This document shows positions 33,854 through 42,251 of a stretch of 64,000 nucleotides of DNA, piece after piece (the stretch's first letter is position 1; each line of letters starts with the position of its first letter). The notes beneath the pieces were generated by a model. It searched no databases and was not told the DNA's origin. It was given only the letters and a program-made list of their open reading frames with translations. Origin of the DNA: CAZWSX01 sp964636985 (GTDB taxonomy: Bacteria; Planctomycetota; Planctomycetia; Pirellulales; Pirellulaceae); the NCBI GenBank assembly GCA_964636985.1, contig CAZWSX010000021.1, positions 71,837 to 135,836 of the forward strand, given 5' to 3'. The position numbers and the translations under genes were made by a program.

Positions 33854-35475
33854 TTTGTGACTCTCTGCCTTCGTACCCGCAACCGGGTCCATGCGTTGAG
33901 AAGCGTTTCGCTGTCAGTCTGGCCAATGCCGAGCGGCGCGAGTACCAACTTGTCTTGGTTGGCTAGAATCTCTTCCGGACAAGCGTCGGATTTTGTCGCC
34001 TTGTCTAAAGCACGAAGCGTGTCGTTCGCGTCGTGTTGGCTCATGGGTATCAGCACTTTCTCGATCTCGGACGGCACAAGCTCTAGAACGCCGCCGCCGT
34101 AGTGCCGGCCTTCCAGCTCAGTCGTCAGCGCCGTCAAGCTGTTGACGAAGCCGGAGACGAGATTCTCGGCAGTGATCTTGGTGGCCTCGACTCGGTAGGC
34201 TGTGTCAGTGGTGAACGCCTTCATTCGGTTATGCACGAGCCGCGGGAAGTGGTGGGAGCGCTTGAGCATGGCGATGGGGGCCGAGTAGACCGAGGGTACG
34301 GTGTACCAAGGCGTGCGGATGCGGCACTTGTAGCGGTGGTGCAGCTGTTGAGCTTCGCCGCGGTCGATGTATTGCCGCGCACGTTCTGGGAGTGGCGACT
34401 CTTTGAACCAAAGAAAATTTGCCGGTAGACCCGCCCGCCGATTCTTTTCGTGCTGGGCCTCGTCGTAGATCACGCCGGCGACGTGGTCGCTGCGGCCGAA
34501 CATCGGATAGGCGAATTCCTGCAGGCCGTATTCTTCGACAACTGCATCGGGCACCAGGAAGAAATCGTTGGCGCCGGTGACGATTCCGACGTCGACAGTG
34601 GCCACCTCTTCAAAGGGAACGATGCTTTCATGCTGGCCGAGTTGCTCCAGGAGACGCCGTTCGTGTCGGGCAAGGAGCGAGAGCATCCATTTGCCGTTCA
34701 AAGTGGAACCCGAAAGGGTGTCGGCCGCGGTGAAGTACCGGCTTGCTTCACAGTTCAGTGCGGCGCGGTCTCGGATGGGAACGACGGCGATTTCGGCCTG
34801 GCCCTGTTGTGGTTCGACGGCTTTTTCGGCGAGTAACAACACCACGCCTTGCAGTGTTTCGCTGAACCAAATCTGGTCGGGGTCGAGAATGAGAATCTTG
34901 GAGCACTGGGCCAGCAGAAAATGTCGAAGCGACCTCGCGTGAATAACGTGAAGGAGCTCCGAAGGGACGACCATAGCGAGTCGCCCGCCGGGCCGCAGTT
35001 GGGCGATCGCCGAAATGATGAATGGAACCCAGGCGTTGGTATGCTTGGTGAACGGCAAGTTAAAGCGGCGAAAGATTTGTTCCGCCCGTGACTGCTGCTC
35101 TGGGTCGAGATACTGGTAGCGAATGAACGGCGGGTTGCCGAGGACGGCATCGAATTGAGGCGGCTGGTCGAACCTCGGCAGCGACCACGCCAGAAAGTCT
35201 TCGGCGAAGACGTTGACTTCGAAGCGGCGCTGGTCGCGAGCGCGGTTTCGCGAACGTTCCGCTTCGGCCGGCTCTAGTTCGCACGCGAGGACGTTTTTGA
35301 CTTTCGCGTCGAGATGCGCCAGGGCCTCAATGAATGCGCCAGCGCCGCTGGATGGTTCGAGGATCGTTTGCGGATTGCGTTCGAGAACCCACCGCGCGAG
35401 AAACACCGCAATGTCGAGCTGGGTGTAGTAGCCGCCGCGCAGTTTTTGCTCAGTCTGGGCGGCTTTGAAATTCAC
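33850..35475 (-). CDS. N6-adenine DNA methyltransferase (Eco57I-like), solitary
   Basis: A 541-residue class I SAM-dependent DNA methyltransferase. Motif I is ILEPSSGAGAFIEAL (residues 38-52) and the catalytic motif IV is NPPF at 114-117, which marks an N6-adenine methylase. The long C-terminal half (from ~260) resembles the target-recognition region of Eco57I-type enzymes. I see no PD-(D/E)xK nuclease domain in it, and no restriction gene next to it, so it looks like an orphan methylase. GTG 35475 has AGGGAAGGG upstream. Its TAG stop lies at the very end of a GGACAATCCTGTCC repeat copy. It follows the ZIP gene by 76 bp on the same strand. Confidence 0.85.
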   Translation of the reverse strand: MNFKAAQTEQKLRGGYYTQLDIAVFLARWVLERNPQTILEPSSGAGAFIEALAHLDAKVKNVLACELEPAEAERSRNRARDQRRFEVNVFAEDFLAWSLPRFDQPPQFDAVLGNPPFIRYQYLDPEQQSRAEQIFRRFNLPFTKHTNAWVPFIISAIAQLRPGGRLAMVVPSELLHVIHARSLRHFLLAQCSKILILDPDQIWFSETLQGVVLLLAEKAVEPQQGQAEIAVVPIRDRAALNCEASRYFTAADTLSGSTLNGKWMLSLLARHERRLLEQLGQHESIVPFEEVATVDVGIVTGANDFFLVPDAVVEEYGLQEFAYPMFGRSDHVAGVIYDEAQHEKNRRAGLPANFLWFKESPLPERARQYIDRGEAQQLHHRYKCRIRTPWYTVPSVYSAPIAMLKRSHHFPRLVHNRMKAFTTDTAYRVEATKITAENLVSGFVNSLTALTTELEGRHYGGGVLELVPSEIEKVLIPMSQHDANDTLRALDKATKSDACPEEILANQDKLVLAPLGIGQTDSETLLNAWTRLRVRRQRVTK

Positions 35476-35551
35476 GTTCGCCCTTCCCTGGGATCACAGG
35501 CGCGAAGCAATGACATGCGTCAGTGCAGCACCTCTATCGTATCACCTCGTC

Positions 35552-36574
35552 TCATTCGTCGTGGCCATGATCGCCGTGGTCGTGACCGTGATCGTTGGGG
35601 GACGTCTTGGAAGGCGCCACGGTGCCACTTGGAGGATTGTGCTCGTGCAGGTGGCCTGGCTCGAGCAAGCCGATCACGTAAGCCAGCAAGACGCCGGCGG
35701 TGAGGGCCAGTGAGAGAGGACCGCGGTCGTGCGAGTGGAAGCTGATTTCGGGTAGCAGGTCGGCTAACGCGATGCACAGGAAGACCCCTGCCGAAAAGAG
35801 CAGCGCGGTTCCGACAATGATGGCCTCCATGTTTCCCGTTCCGCGGACGCCTACGAAGAAGAGGATCGCACCCAAAGGGCACATCATCGAGAAGACGATG
35901 TTGGCAATCCAGCGCGAACGAGTATCCCATCCGCCGGCCGACATGGTGGTCGAGATTGCCATCGCGTCGACAGGCTTGTGGAGCAAGATGGCGAGGAAGA
36001 CCGCCACGCTCTCGCCGATGCCGTTCACCGACGCGGCCCCCAAGGCCATCCCGTCGATGATGGTGTGGAGGGCGAGGCCAATCGCCAGCCCTACCCAGCC
36101 CCAGCCGCGAATTGGTTCCTCGTGGTGGTGGTGACCATGATGGTGGTGATGATCGTGGTCGTGATCATGACCGTGATCGCAGTCGGGGCCGTGTTGATGA
36201 GAGTCGTGCTTGTGGGGTGCTTCGTCGTGCAAGATGGGCCCGAGGCTCGAAGCCTGCTCTGGGTGTGCTGATCCAGCCGGCCCTTCTGGCTCGAATGTCA
36301 CGTGCTGGTGGACGTGGAAGACGCGGATCATGAAGAAGGTGGCCAGCAATCCGCCTAGCAACCACATGGCCGACCAATCGATCGATCCGCCTGAGAACTT
36401 GTGGCCGTGGGGCAACAGATGGAGCAAAGCGACGCCGAGCATCAGGCCGGCGACCAGGCTCAACAGCATTTGCAGCCGCGTGTGATTGAGCTTGAGCCAC
36501 TGCGGCGCCAGCCCGCCTGCGAGGGAGGCGGCGACAATGGCAGCGGAATAGACGAGGAGGCCGACGAGAACCAT
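35552..36574 (-). CDS. ZIP-family metal transporter
   Basis: A 340-residue ZIP (Zrt/Irt-like) divalent-metal transporter with about eight helices. A long cytosolic-type loop between helices 3 and 4 is extremely histidine-rich (HDHDHDHHHHHGHHHHEE). The signature metal-site helices are LHTIIDGMALGA (helix 4) and LLHKPVDAMAIS (helix 5). The C-terminus is another His-rich tail. It would import zinc or a similar ion across the inner membrane. ATG 36574 is preceded by GGGGAGGTG, a strong ribosome site. It lies 104 bp after the small sigma-operon protein and 76 bp before the methyltransferase, all on the same strand. Confidence 0.93.
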   Translation of the reverse strand: MVLVGLLVYSAAIVAASLAGGLAPQWLKLNHTRLQMLLSLVAGLMLGVALLHLLPHGHKFSGGSIDWSAMWLLGGLLATFFMIRVFHVHQHVTFEPEGPAGSAHPEQASSLGPILHDEAPHKHDSHQHGPDCDHGHDHDHDHHHHHGHHHHEEPIRGWGWVGLAIGLALHTIIDGMALGAASVNGIGESVAVFLAILLHKPVDAMAISTTMSAGGWDTRSRWIANIVFSMMCPLGAILFFVGVRGTGNMEAIIVGTALLFSAGVFLCIALADLLPEISFHSHDRGPLSLALTAGVLLAYVIGLLEPGHLHEHNPPSGTVAPSKTSPNDHGHDHGDHGHDE

Positions 36575-36678
36575 GATTTCACCTCCCCTTTTTGCCTAAC
36601 AATTGCAAATCGCACGCAACATCAAGATACGTCGCGCGGCCCTGTTATGCCCAGGGGGAGAGAGCGAGGAGCGGCCAA

Positions 36679-36972
36679 CTAATTTCCGGATTTAGGCCAC
36701 ATCACTCGCTGGAAAAAAACGAAAAGGGCCGCCGGGACGAGAACGGCAGGCAAAATGATCCACCAGGGGATCGCGAGCCACCCCATGACGGCGGCCGAAG
36801 CGAGCGTCGATACGAGTAGAAAGAGGTTCAATCGGCGGCGCTCGGCGTGCCCCAAACGTTGGCGTGCCAGGCGGGCTTGCAGGTCGTCCTCAAAGCGCTG
36901 GGAGAGGTTGGGGGCGTCGGCCGGTGTCAGCGACGTTTTCAGAAAGTCGTCGATCTTGGCAGGGTCAATCAT
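36679..36972 (-). CDS. Small two-helix membrane protein, candidate anti-sigma partner
   Basis: A 97-residue protein with a ~50-residue cytosolic-type N-terminal part (KIDDFLKTSLTPADAPNLSQ, then an Arg-rich helix) and two hydrophobic helices near residues 50-70 and 72-90. It has no HxxxCxxC zinc anti-sigma motif. The ATG at 36972 overlaps the last 8 bases of the ECF sigma gene, so expression is coupled to it. Position and topology suggest it regulates the sigma factor, but this is inference. Its stop is 104 bp before the ZIP gene. Confidence 0.72.
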   Translation of the reverse strand: MIDPAKIDDFLKTSLTPADAPNLSQRFEDDLQARLARQRLGHAERRRLNLFLLVSTLASAAVMGWLAIPWWIILPAVLVPAALFVFFQRVMWPKSGN

Positions 36973-37537
36973 GGTCGATTCCCCTTTGCTTAAGGGAGCG
37001 CGCCAAGACGTTTCGCGCGCGATGCAGGTACGACTTGAGCGTGTTTTCCGGAACGCCGAGCATTTGAGCGCTTTCCGCCACCGACTCCCCCTGCCAATAG
37101 TGCAGGCGGAGCGCCGTTTGATAGACCACGGGGAGCTTGCCGATGCACTCTTCGACGACGGCGCGGCGCTGGGCATCGTCGAGCGAACGGGTGGGACAAA
37201 CATCGTGCTGAACCAACTCTGCCAGAATGGCGGCGCTGCTTTGCGCGGGGCGAGACTTGGTGCGCACCTTCGCATTGATGGCAAGGTTGTACGCGATGCG
37301 ATAGAGCCACGTGCTGAACTTCGCGTCGCCGCGGTAGCGATCGAGTGACAAATGGATCCGCACAAAGACTTCCTGCGCGACGTCTTCGGCTTCGGGCACG
37401 AAGGCTGGCCCCAGCATCGCCGCGGCCAAACGAAAGACCCGCTCCTGGTATTTTCTCACCAGGACCTCAAATGCTCGCTCGTCTCCTTTTTGGCAGTACT
37501 GTTTGACCAGCACTTCATCGGATTCGAGTTCGTTCAC
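36965..37537 (-). CDS. ECF-type RNA polymerase sigma factor
   Basis: A 190-residue sigma-70-family factor of the ECF group. Region 2 is visible from residue ~20 (AFEVLVRKYQERVFRLAAAM, then EAEDVAQEVFVRIH and KFSTWLYRIAYNLAIN). Region 4 runs from ~125 (LPVVYQTALRLHYWQGES, AESAQMLGVPENTLKSYLHRAR), the helix-turn-helix that reads the -35 element. GTG 37537 overlaps the TGA stop of the upstream membrane protein (GTGA) and the gene overlaps the next small membrane protein by 8 bases. All three are therefore one coupled operon, the usual arrangement for membrane-controlled ECF factors. Confidence 0.93.
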   Translation of the reverse strand: MNELESDEVLVKQYCQKGDERAFEVLVRKYQERVFRLAAAMLGPAFVPEAEDVAQEVFVRIHLSLDRYRGDAKFSTWLYRIAYNLAINAKVRTKSRPAQSSAAILAELVQHDVCPTRSLDDAQRRAVVEECIGKLPVVYQTALRLHYWQGESVAESAQMLGVPENTLKSYLHRARNVLARSLKQRGIDHD

Positions 37538-38118
37538 TTGTGTGGATACTCGCTCTTTGTCGTCAGCGTGTAGGCGAGAACCAGGCCCACGCCAATCAAG
37601 GCGATCGGCAGCGGCATAATCCAGAAACGCTGGGCGTCGTCGACAAGCACCTTCGAGAGAGCGACCATCGTTCCCACGCCAAACATGGCCAGCACGATCC
37701 CGATGATCAGCGGAATGTGCGGGTTCGGCGGCGAGTAGACCTCGGGCGGATCGAGGTCGGGAAGCGCCATATCGTTTGCCAGCGCGGTCATCCGCTCCTG
37801 ATGAAGAATCGCCATCCGCTCTTGGCGAAACCGGTACTTCAAGTAGAAGTAGCCGAAAATCGCCCCCGCGATCGAGGCGACAATGATTGCGTCGCCAAGC
37901 GAATGCCGTTTGTCCGGCGCCGGAGGGATTTCTACTTTTTCGAATACCGGGGTCGGTTGAGATTTACCGGACAAAGCTGCTACGAGAGCCTCAGTGCGAG
38001 CGTTCGCCTGGCGTGCTTCGGAGTAGCCTTGCCAGGTACCCGCGCCCAGGCCGACGCAGAGCATCGTGAGCACGATGACGGTTGCTTGCAAAGAGGTGCT
38101 TTGTTCGTTGTTCGCCAC
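37534..38118 (-). CDS. Membrane protein of the ECF sigma operon (DUF6249-like)
   Basis: A 194-residue membrane protein with a helix near the N-terminus (residues 12-30), one at ~78-92, then a charged segment with two copies of a QERMA-type motif (FRQERMAILHQERMTALAND), and two helices at ~133-152 and 168-186. The order, with a basic QERM segment between helices and a terminal pair of helices, resembles DUF6249 proteins that accompany ECF sigma genes; the match is by eye. GTG 38118 has AAGGGG about 10 bases upstream. Its stop overlaps the sigma start. Likely part of the sensing module for the sigma factor. Confidence 0.72.
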   Translation of the reverse strand: MANNEQSTSLQATVIVLTMLCVGLGAGTWQGYSEARQANARTEALVAALSGKSQPTPVFEKVEIPPAPDKRHSLGDAIIVASIAGAIFGYFYLKYRFRQERMAILHQERMTALANDMALPDLDPPEVYSPPNPHIPLIIGIVLAMFGVGTMVALSKVLVDDAQRFWIMPLPIALIGVGLVLAYTLTTKSEYPHK

Positions 38119-38586
38119 GTGACGGAACCCCTTAAGAAAAAGCGACTGTTACGACGCTTCGGTTGGAATTCTTTAGCTGCAAGTCTTAGCTGCGCCCCTT
38201 TAGACTGCAACCTTTAGACAAGGGGATTCGACGGCCGGTTGCAAGAATCCGAAAAGAAATTCGGCAGGAGAATGAGGGCCCGGAAAATGTAGCCACGTTC
38301 GCCAGAACGCGGAGAGTTGGCTCGGCCTGGCTCGTAACGCTTGGGTAATCGGGTTGGCGAACTCCACCTACCGCACTCTTGGCGACGTCGTCAGGCCCCG
38401 GGTTCAAAGTCAAGGACTTGTCCAAGGCCCAAAGGTGCCGACAGAAGAGCCCCTCGGTGAGGCAAGCTGGAACATGCACCATCGTTCCGACGTCAGAAAT
38501 CAACAGTTCTCTTCGACGTTGTTTTAATGCGTTGCTAACCGCAGCAGCGATCCGGCCCAGAGTACTGCGACAAACGCTTGTGCGCC
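38119..38586. other. Intergenic region with repeats
   Basis: 468 bp without a convincing gene. It contains a GCCGC/GAACGC repeat copy (38289-38388), a copy of CCAAGGCCCRAAGGTGCCGACAG (38421-38446), and a short tandem-like run with three CTTTAGACTGCAA/CTTTAGCTGCAA variants near 38165-38215. Promoter elements for the sigma operon should be here but were not identified. Confidence 0.5.
38289..38446 (-). repeat. GCCGC/GAACGC repeat and GGCCC-GCCGAC element
   Basis: TAGCCACGTTCGCCAGAACG (38290 onward) with a CTACCGCACTCTTGGCGAC end is the hairpin repeat, reversed. CCAAGGCCCAAAGGTGCCGA (38422 onward) matches 2769. Confidence 0.75.
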
Positions 38587-39156
38587 CTACGGCTTCGTCT
38601 CGCGAGTCTTGTAATCGCCGCTGGCAAGCAGTTCTTTGGTCGAGTAATAGATGCCGTGCAAGAAGTCGTATTGGCGATTCTCAATGCGCTTCTTCACCGA
38701 TGAAAAAGGAAAACTCATCACCTCAACCTTCGTGCTCCGAACCGCGTAGTTCGTCCCCAGGTCGTCGCTAACCGTCACCCACTCCATGCCGAAGTCGGCA
38801 ACACATTTGTTTCCAAGATAGCCACCGATCAGATCGATGACTTCCTGATCGCTGTAAGGCGGCGCCTTATCCAACTGCCACGCGCGAAACGCAGTGTCGT
38901 AGTCTTTCAACCCCGGCTCTTTCACATTCGGCAAGTAGTGCGAAACAAACGCCGGGCCGCCCTGGTCCAGAGACTGGAGCTTCGCCAAGTCCTTCCCGTC
39001 GACAACGACGATGGTTTGCGGCGTGGGCTCTCTCTGAGTGTTGTGAGCGACCACTTCGCCTTCGGGCGTGTTGATGCGAATCTCACGCGACTTGTCGTTC
39101 ATGCGGTCGCATCCAAGACAGAACAGCAAGAGGGCCGCGACAATCGTGCGATTCAT
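38587..39156 (-). CDS. Hypothetical lipoprotein
   Basis: A 189-residue protein beginning MNRTIVAALLLFCLGCDRMND. The LLFCLGC segment is a fair lipobox, so the mature protein probably starts at Cys16 with a lipid anchor. I do not recognise the rest; it contains VVVDGKDLAKLQSL, a compact central part and a final segment FSSVKKRIENRQYDF. ATG 39156 is chosen because the lipoprotein signal begins there, although the frame stays open upstream to 39342. It is a single gene, divergent from the 358-residue exported protein. Function unknown. Confidence 0.7.
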   Translation of the reverse strand: MNRTIVAALLLFCLGCDRMNDKSREIRINTPEGEVVAHNTQREPTPQTIVVVDGKDLAKLQSLDQGGPAFVSHYLPNVKEPGLKDYDTAFRAWQLDKAPPYSDQEVIDLIGGYLGNKCVADFGMEWVTVSDDLGTNYAVRSTKVEVMSFPFSSVKKRIENRQYDFLHGIYYSTKELLASGDYKTRETKP

Positions 39157-39508
39157 AGAGAGCCCTCGTTCGCCTGAAATCTGATTTCGAATGTGATTAT
39201 CCGTGGTCCAAACCTCCGGCGGAAACAGGCATTTCAAAAAGAAGAGACCATAATTCCGGTGCACTGGCTCGCCCGCCGCCGCGGCTTCCGTTGGACGCGG
39301 GATAACTGAGGCCCACCCGTTCCCCGCCGCACGAAATACCATTTATTCCGCCTGCGACGGGCATCCACCGCCACCAATGCGTTTTCGCCCGGTTCTGCGG
39401 CAAAATTTGCCCCTTCGGCAGACCGGCAACTATACTTTTTGGTGGCGGGTCGTTTTTACGGCTTGCGCTGCCTATTTGACTACCTCCATCGCTGGCGCCG
39501 GTGACCAC
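39157..39508. other. Divergent intergenic region
   Basis: 352 bp with no gene I would call. Open frames on both strands continue into it but only as upstream extensions. It holds a plausible sigma-70-type promoter for the plus-strand gene (separate entry). No family repeat copy was noticed here. Confidence 0.5.
39407..39436 (+). promoter_or_regulatory. Candidate promoter for the 39509 gene
   Basis: TTGCCC (39407-39412) and TATACT (39431-39436) are separated by 18 bases, matching 4/6 and 5/6 of the sigma-70 consensus. They lie 72 bases before the chosen ATG. Confidence 0.35.
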
Positions 39509-40585
39509 ATGGTTCGTTTGGTATCGCTCTCGACCGCAATTGCGGCTGCCCTCATCGCGGCGCCCTTTTCGTCGACACTCCTGTCGTCGACAGCTCTGGC
39601 GCAAGAAGCCAAGCGGCCCGTCATGTCGCCCAAGGTCCTGACGGTCATTCCGCCCGACCTGCTCCCCGAAGAAACGGCCACCGGTCCCATCGCCACCAAA
39701 GAGATCACGGCCAACATCCCCAACCTGCAATACGTCCCCAACTTCGAAGAGAAGACCAACACCCTTTTCGAACGCTCCAAGCAGCATGTCTACCGCCGCA
39801 CCATTTGGGGCTACGAGTTCTCGTTCAAGCCCCTCCGCATGGTCGACGTCGATATCCCGCAGGCCGAAGGCCGCATGAAACGGAAGCTGATTTGGTACAT
39901 GGTCTACCGCATCCGCAACCTCGGCGGGCATCTCGCTCCCGCCGCCACCGATGCCCGGATCGAAAACGCCAAGCCCGAGGAAAACCCGAAATTTGCTCAG
40001 CGCTATCAAAAGGTCGACGTCAAAAAGGTCGACGACCTGAAAGACGTCTTCCCGCCGCCCGCCTTCTTCCCGTCGTTCGTGTTGCGCTGCAACCAGTTCG
40101 ACTGGGACTCAGGCAAGGGAGAGGCCACGGAATACCTCGATAAGGTCATTCCGGCCGCTTTGCCGGTCATCGAAAAGCGCGAGCAGATCGAGCGCTTCAC
40201 CGGCAAGCCCCTCTTCGACTCGGTCACCATCAGCGGCCAGAAGATCCCCCTCAGCACCGAAGACGAAGACAACAGCGTCTGGGGCGTCGCGATGTGGGAA
40301 GACGTCGACCCGCGGGCCGACTTCATCTCGATCGCCGTCGGCGGCCTGACCAACGCCAACAAGTACAAAGAATTCGCCGATCCCAAGGCCGGCGAGCCGG
40401 TCGGCAAGAACCGCGAGTACCTCAAGAAGAACCTGATTCTGCTCTTCTGGCGGCCCAGCGACACCATCGCCCAGTCGGAAAAGGAAATTCGCTTCGGATT
40501 TCCGACCGATCCCGACGTCGAAGAGCGGGCCCTCAAAGTCTTCGGCCTCACGAGTCCGGTTGACTACTACTGGGACTATCGCTAG
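39509..40585 (+). CDS. Exported hypothetical protein, planctomycete-type
   Basis: A 358-residue protein with a signal peptide of about 32 residues (ending TALAQE). The mature part is hydrophilic, with WGYEFSFKPLRMVDVDIP, a basic WYMVYRIRNLGGH and, near the end, SVWGVAMWEDVDPRADFISI and SPVDYYWDYR. I know no named domain for it; proteins of this kind appear widely in planctomycetes as hypothetical. ATG 39509 is picked because the signal peptide begins there. A probable intrinsic terminator follows at 40646-40684, separating it from rpmA. Confidence 0.75.
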   Translation: MVRLVSLSTAIAAALIAAPFSSTLLSSTALAQEAKRPVMSPKVLTVIPPDLLPEETATGPIATKEITANIPNLQYVPNFEEKTNTLFERSKQHVYRRTIWGYEFSFKPLRMVDVDIPQAEGRMKRKLIWYMVYRIRNLGGHLAPAATDARIENAKPEENPKFAQRYQKVDVKKVDDLKDVFPPPAFFPSFVLRCNQFDWDSGKGEATEYLDKVIPAALPVIEKREQIERFTGKPLFDSVTISGQKIPLSTEDEDNSVWGVAMWEDVDPRADFISIAVGGLTNANKYKEFADPKAGEPVGKNREYLKKNLILLFWRPSDTIAQSEKEIRFGFPTDPDVEERALKVFGLTSPVDYYWDYR

Positions 40586-40645
40586 ATTCTAAGGTTCTCG
40601 CGATAGCAAAAGGCCTCGCGTCGCCCTAGGCGACAAGAAATTACG

Positions 40646-40684
40646 AGGGGTTCGGCCGCGAAGACGCCGCCAAGCCCCTTTTTT
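40646..40684 (+). terminator. Probable intrinsic terminator
   Basis: GAGGGGTT...CGGC pairs imperfectly with GCCG/GCC..AAGCCCC, followed by six T. It lies 61 bases after the stop of the exported 358-residue protein and before rpmA. Confidence 0.55.
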
Positions 40685-40748
40685 CGTTGACCCGTAAGTC
40701 ATTTCGTCAGTGATTCATTTTGGAAAGTGAAGTTGGGAGTTTTTACTC

Positions 40749-41015
40749 ATGGCACATAAGAAGGGCCAAGGCTCGACGCGCAACGGTCGCGATTCCAACG
40801 GCCAACGCCGCGGCGTCAAGCGTTTCGACGGCCAAGAAGTCACCGCCGGCAGCATCCTGATCCGCCAGGTGGGCAACCGCTTCCACCCCGGCAAGAACGT
40901 CGGCCAAGGCAAAGATTACACGCTCTTCGCCCTCGTCCAAGGCAAAGTGAAGTTCGACCAAGACGGCCGCCGGATCAATATCGTTCCGTCCCCCGCCGAA
41001 GCCGCCGCGAACTAG
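40749..41015 (+). CDS. rpmA: 50S ribosomal protein bL27
   Basis: An 88-residue bL27. The N-terminal tail MAHKKGQGSTRNGRDSNGQR and the RGVKRFDGQ and IRQVGNRFHPG segments are diagnostic. Its flexible N-terminus reaches the peptidyl-transferase centre of the 50S subunit. GGGAG lies upstream of ATG 40749. It is followed by a strong intrinsic terminator and then obg. The rplU gene that usually precedes rpmA in bacteria is not upstream here. Confidence 0.97.
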   Translation: MAHKKGQGSTRNGRDSNGQRRGVKRFDGQEVTAGSILIRQVGNRFHPGKNVGQGKDYTLFALVQGKVKFDQDGRRINIVPSPAEAAAN

Positions 41016-41044
41016 CTCGCAGCCCGCCTGTCACTGACAATACA

Positions 41045-41079
41045 GGGAGCGTTTCCCCAACAGGAAACGCTCCCTTTTT
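41045..41079 (+). terminator. Intrinsic terminator after rpmA
   Basis: A perfect 12-bp stem GGGAGCGTTTCC/GGAAACGCTCCC (41045-41056 with 41063-41074), 6-base loop, then TTTTT. It ends the rpmA transcript about 30 bases after the stop, so obg probably needs its own promoter. Confidence 0.9.
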
Positions 41080-41117
41080 ATTTACACCCGCGCCCAATAT
41101 CCCCGAAGCCGCATCCC

Positions 41118-41239
41118 TGTAGCCGCGTTCGCCAGAACGCGGAAGGTTGACTCCGCTTCAACATTCACCTCCTGCACTCTTGGCGAGTGCAGCTACAAGT
41201 GTCCCCTCCCTGAAGCCTGTCGCCTGAAGCCCAGAGCCT
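41118..41239 (-). repeat. GCCGC/GAACGC repeat and GCCTGAAGCC element
   Basis: TAGCCGCGTTCGCCAGAACG (41119 onward) with GCACTCTTGGCGAGTGCAGC as the other half; CCCTGAAGCCTGTCGCCTGA (41208 onward) ends just before the obg start. Confidence 0.8.
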
Positions 41240-41243
41240 CGCA

Positions 41244-42239
41244 ATGTTTGTCGATCGCGTCCAAATCGTAGTTCACGCCGGCGACGGCGGCAGTGGATGC
41301 GTCAGCTTCCGTCGGGAGAAGTATGTTCCCAAAGGGGGCCCCGACGGCGGCGACGGCGGCAGCGGCGGCAGCGTGATCCTCCACGCCAGCTCCAAGGTGA
41401 ACAACCTCGCGGCCCTCTCGCACCAAAAGTTCTGGCGCGCCGAGGCAGGCAACGCCGGATCAGGCTCCAACCGCGCCGGTCGTGGCGCCGAGGACATGAT
41501 CATCCATGTTCCAACTGGAACGGTCGTTTACGACGCCTCCGCCGGCTTCGTCCTCAAAGACCTCACGCAAGAAGGCGAAGAAGTTGTCGTCGCCCGCGGC
41601 GGTGATGGCGGCAAAGGGAACGCCCGCTTCAAGACAGCGCAAAACCGCGCCCCCCGCGAGTCGACCCCCGGCGGCCGCGGCGAACGGCGCGAGATCATCC
41701 TCGAACTCAAAGTCATCGCCGACGTCGGGCTGATCGGCAAACCCAACGCCGGCAAGAGCACGCTACTAAGCGTCCTCACGCGAGCCCGCCCCGAGATCGC
41801 CGACTATCCCTTCACGACCAAGTATCCCAATCTCGGCATCGTGAACATGGACCTCGATCGTCAGTTCGTGATGGCCGATATCCCCGGCCTTATCGAAGGC
41901 GCCCACGCCGGCGTCGGCTTGGGGCACGAGTTCCTCCGCCACATCGAACGCGCAGGCATCCTGGTCCACCTGGTGGAACCGCTCCCCACCGACGGCACCG
42001 ACCCGCTGCAAAACTACGCGACGATCCGCGACGAACTCACGCAGTACGATGCCGCCCTCGGCCAGCGCAAAGAAATCATCTGCGTCAGCAAAGCCGAACT
42101 CCCCGAAGCCGAAGAACTCGCCCAGGCCCTGGCCAAACAAACCGGCCACGAGGTCCTCCTGATCTCCGCCGTCACCGGCCAAAACCTCAGCAAGCTAACC
42201 AGCCTGATCTGGAACGCGCTCCATCCAGCCGCCGAGTAG
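41244..42239 (+). CDS. obg: GTPase Obg/CgtA
   Basis: A 331-residue Obg-family GTPase. The glycine-rich Obg domain occupies residues 1-158 (GGDGGSGCVSFRREKYVPKGGP, GGRGG-type runs). The G domain follows: G1 GKPNAGKS near residue 167, switch and G3 DIPGLIEGAH, and a G4 region that reads SKAEL in place of the usual NKxD. The variable C-terminal OCT domain is absent, so the protein is at the short end for the family. It supports late 50S assembly and stress signalling. ATG 41244 lies just after a GCCTGAAGCC repeat copy. It sits downstream of rpmA as in many bacteria, but behind a terminator. Confidence 0.95.
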   Translation: MFVDRVQIVVHAGDGGSGCVSFRREKYVPKGGPDGGDGGSGGSVILHASSKVNNLAALSHQKFWRAEAGNAGSGSNRAGRGAEDMIIHVPTGTVVYDASAGFVLKDLTQEGEEVVVARGGDGGKGNARFKTAQNRAPRESTPGGRGERREIILELKVIADVGLIGKPNAGKSTLLSVLTRARPEIADYPFTTKYPNLGIVNMDLDRQFVMADIPGLIEGAHAGVGLGHEFLRHIERAGILVHLVEPLPTDGTDPLQNYATIRDELTQYDAALGQRKEIICVSKAELPEAEELAQALAKQTGHEVLLISAVTGQNLSKLTSLIWNALHPAAE

Positions 42240-42251
42240 TCGCCTCCGAAA

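Noticed and set aside
39197..40009. 270-residue glycine-rich open frame on the minus strand
   Set aside because: Overlaps the exported 358-residue protein and its promoter region in antisense; glycine-rich only because of codon pattern.
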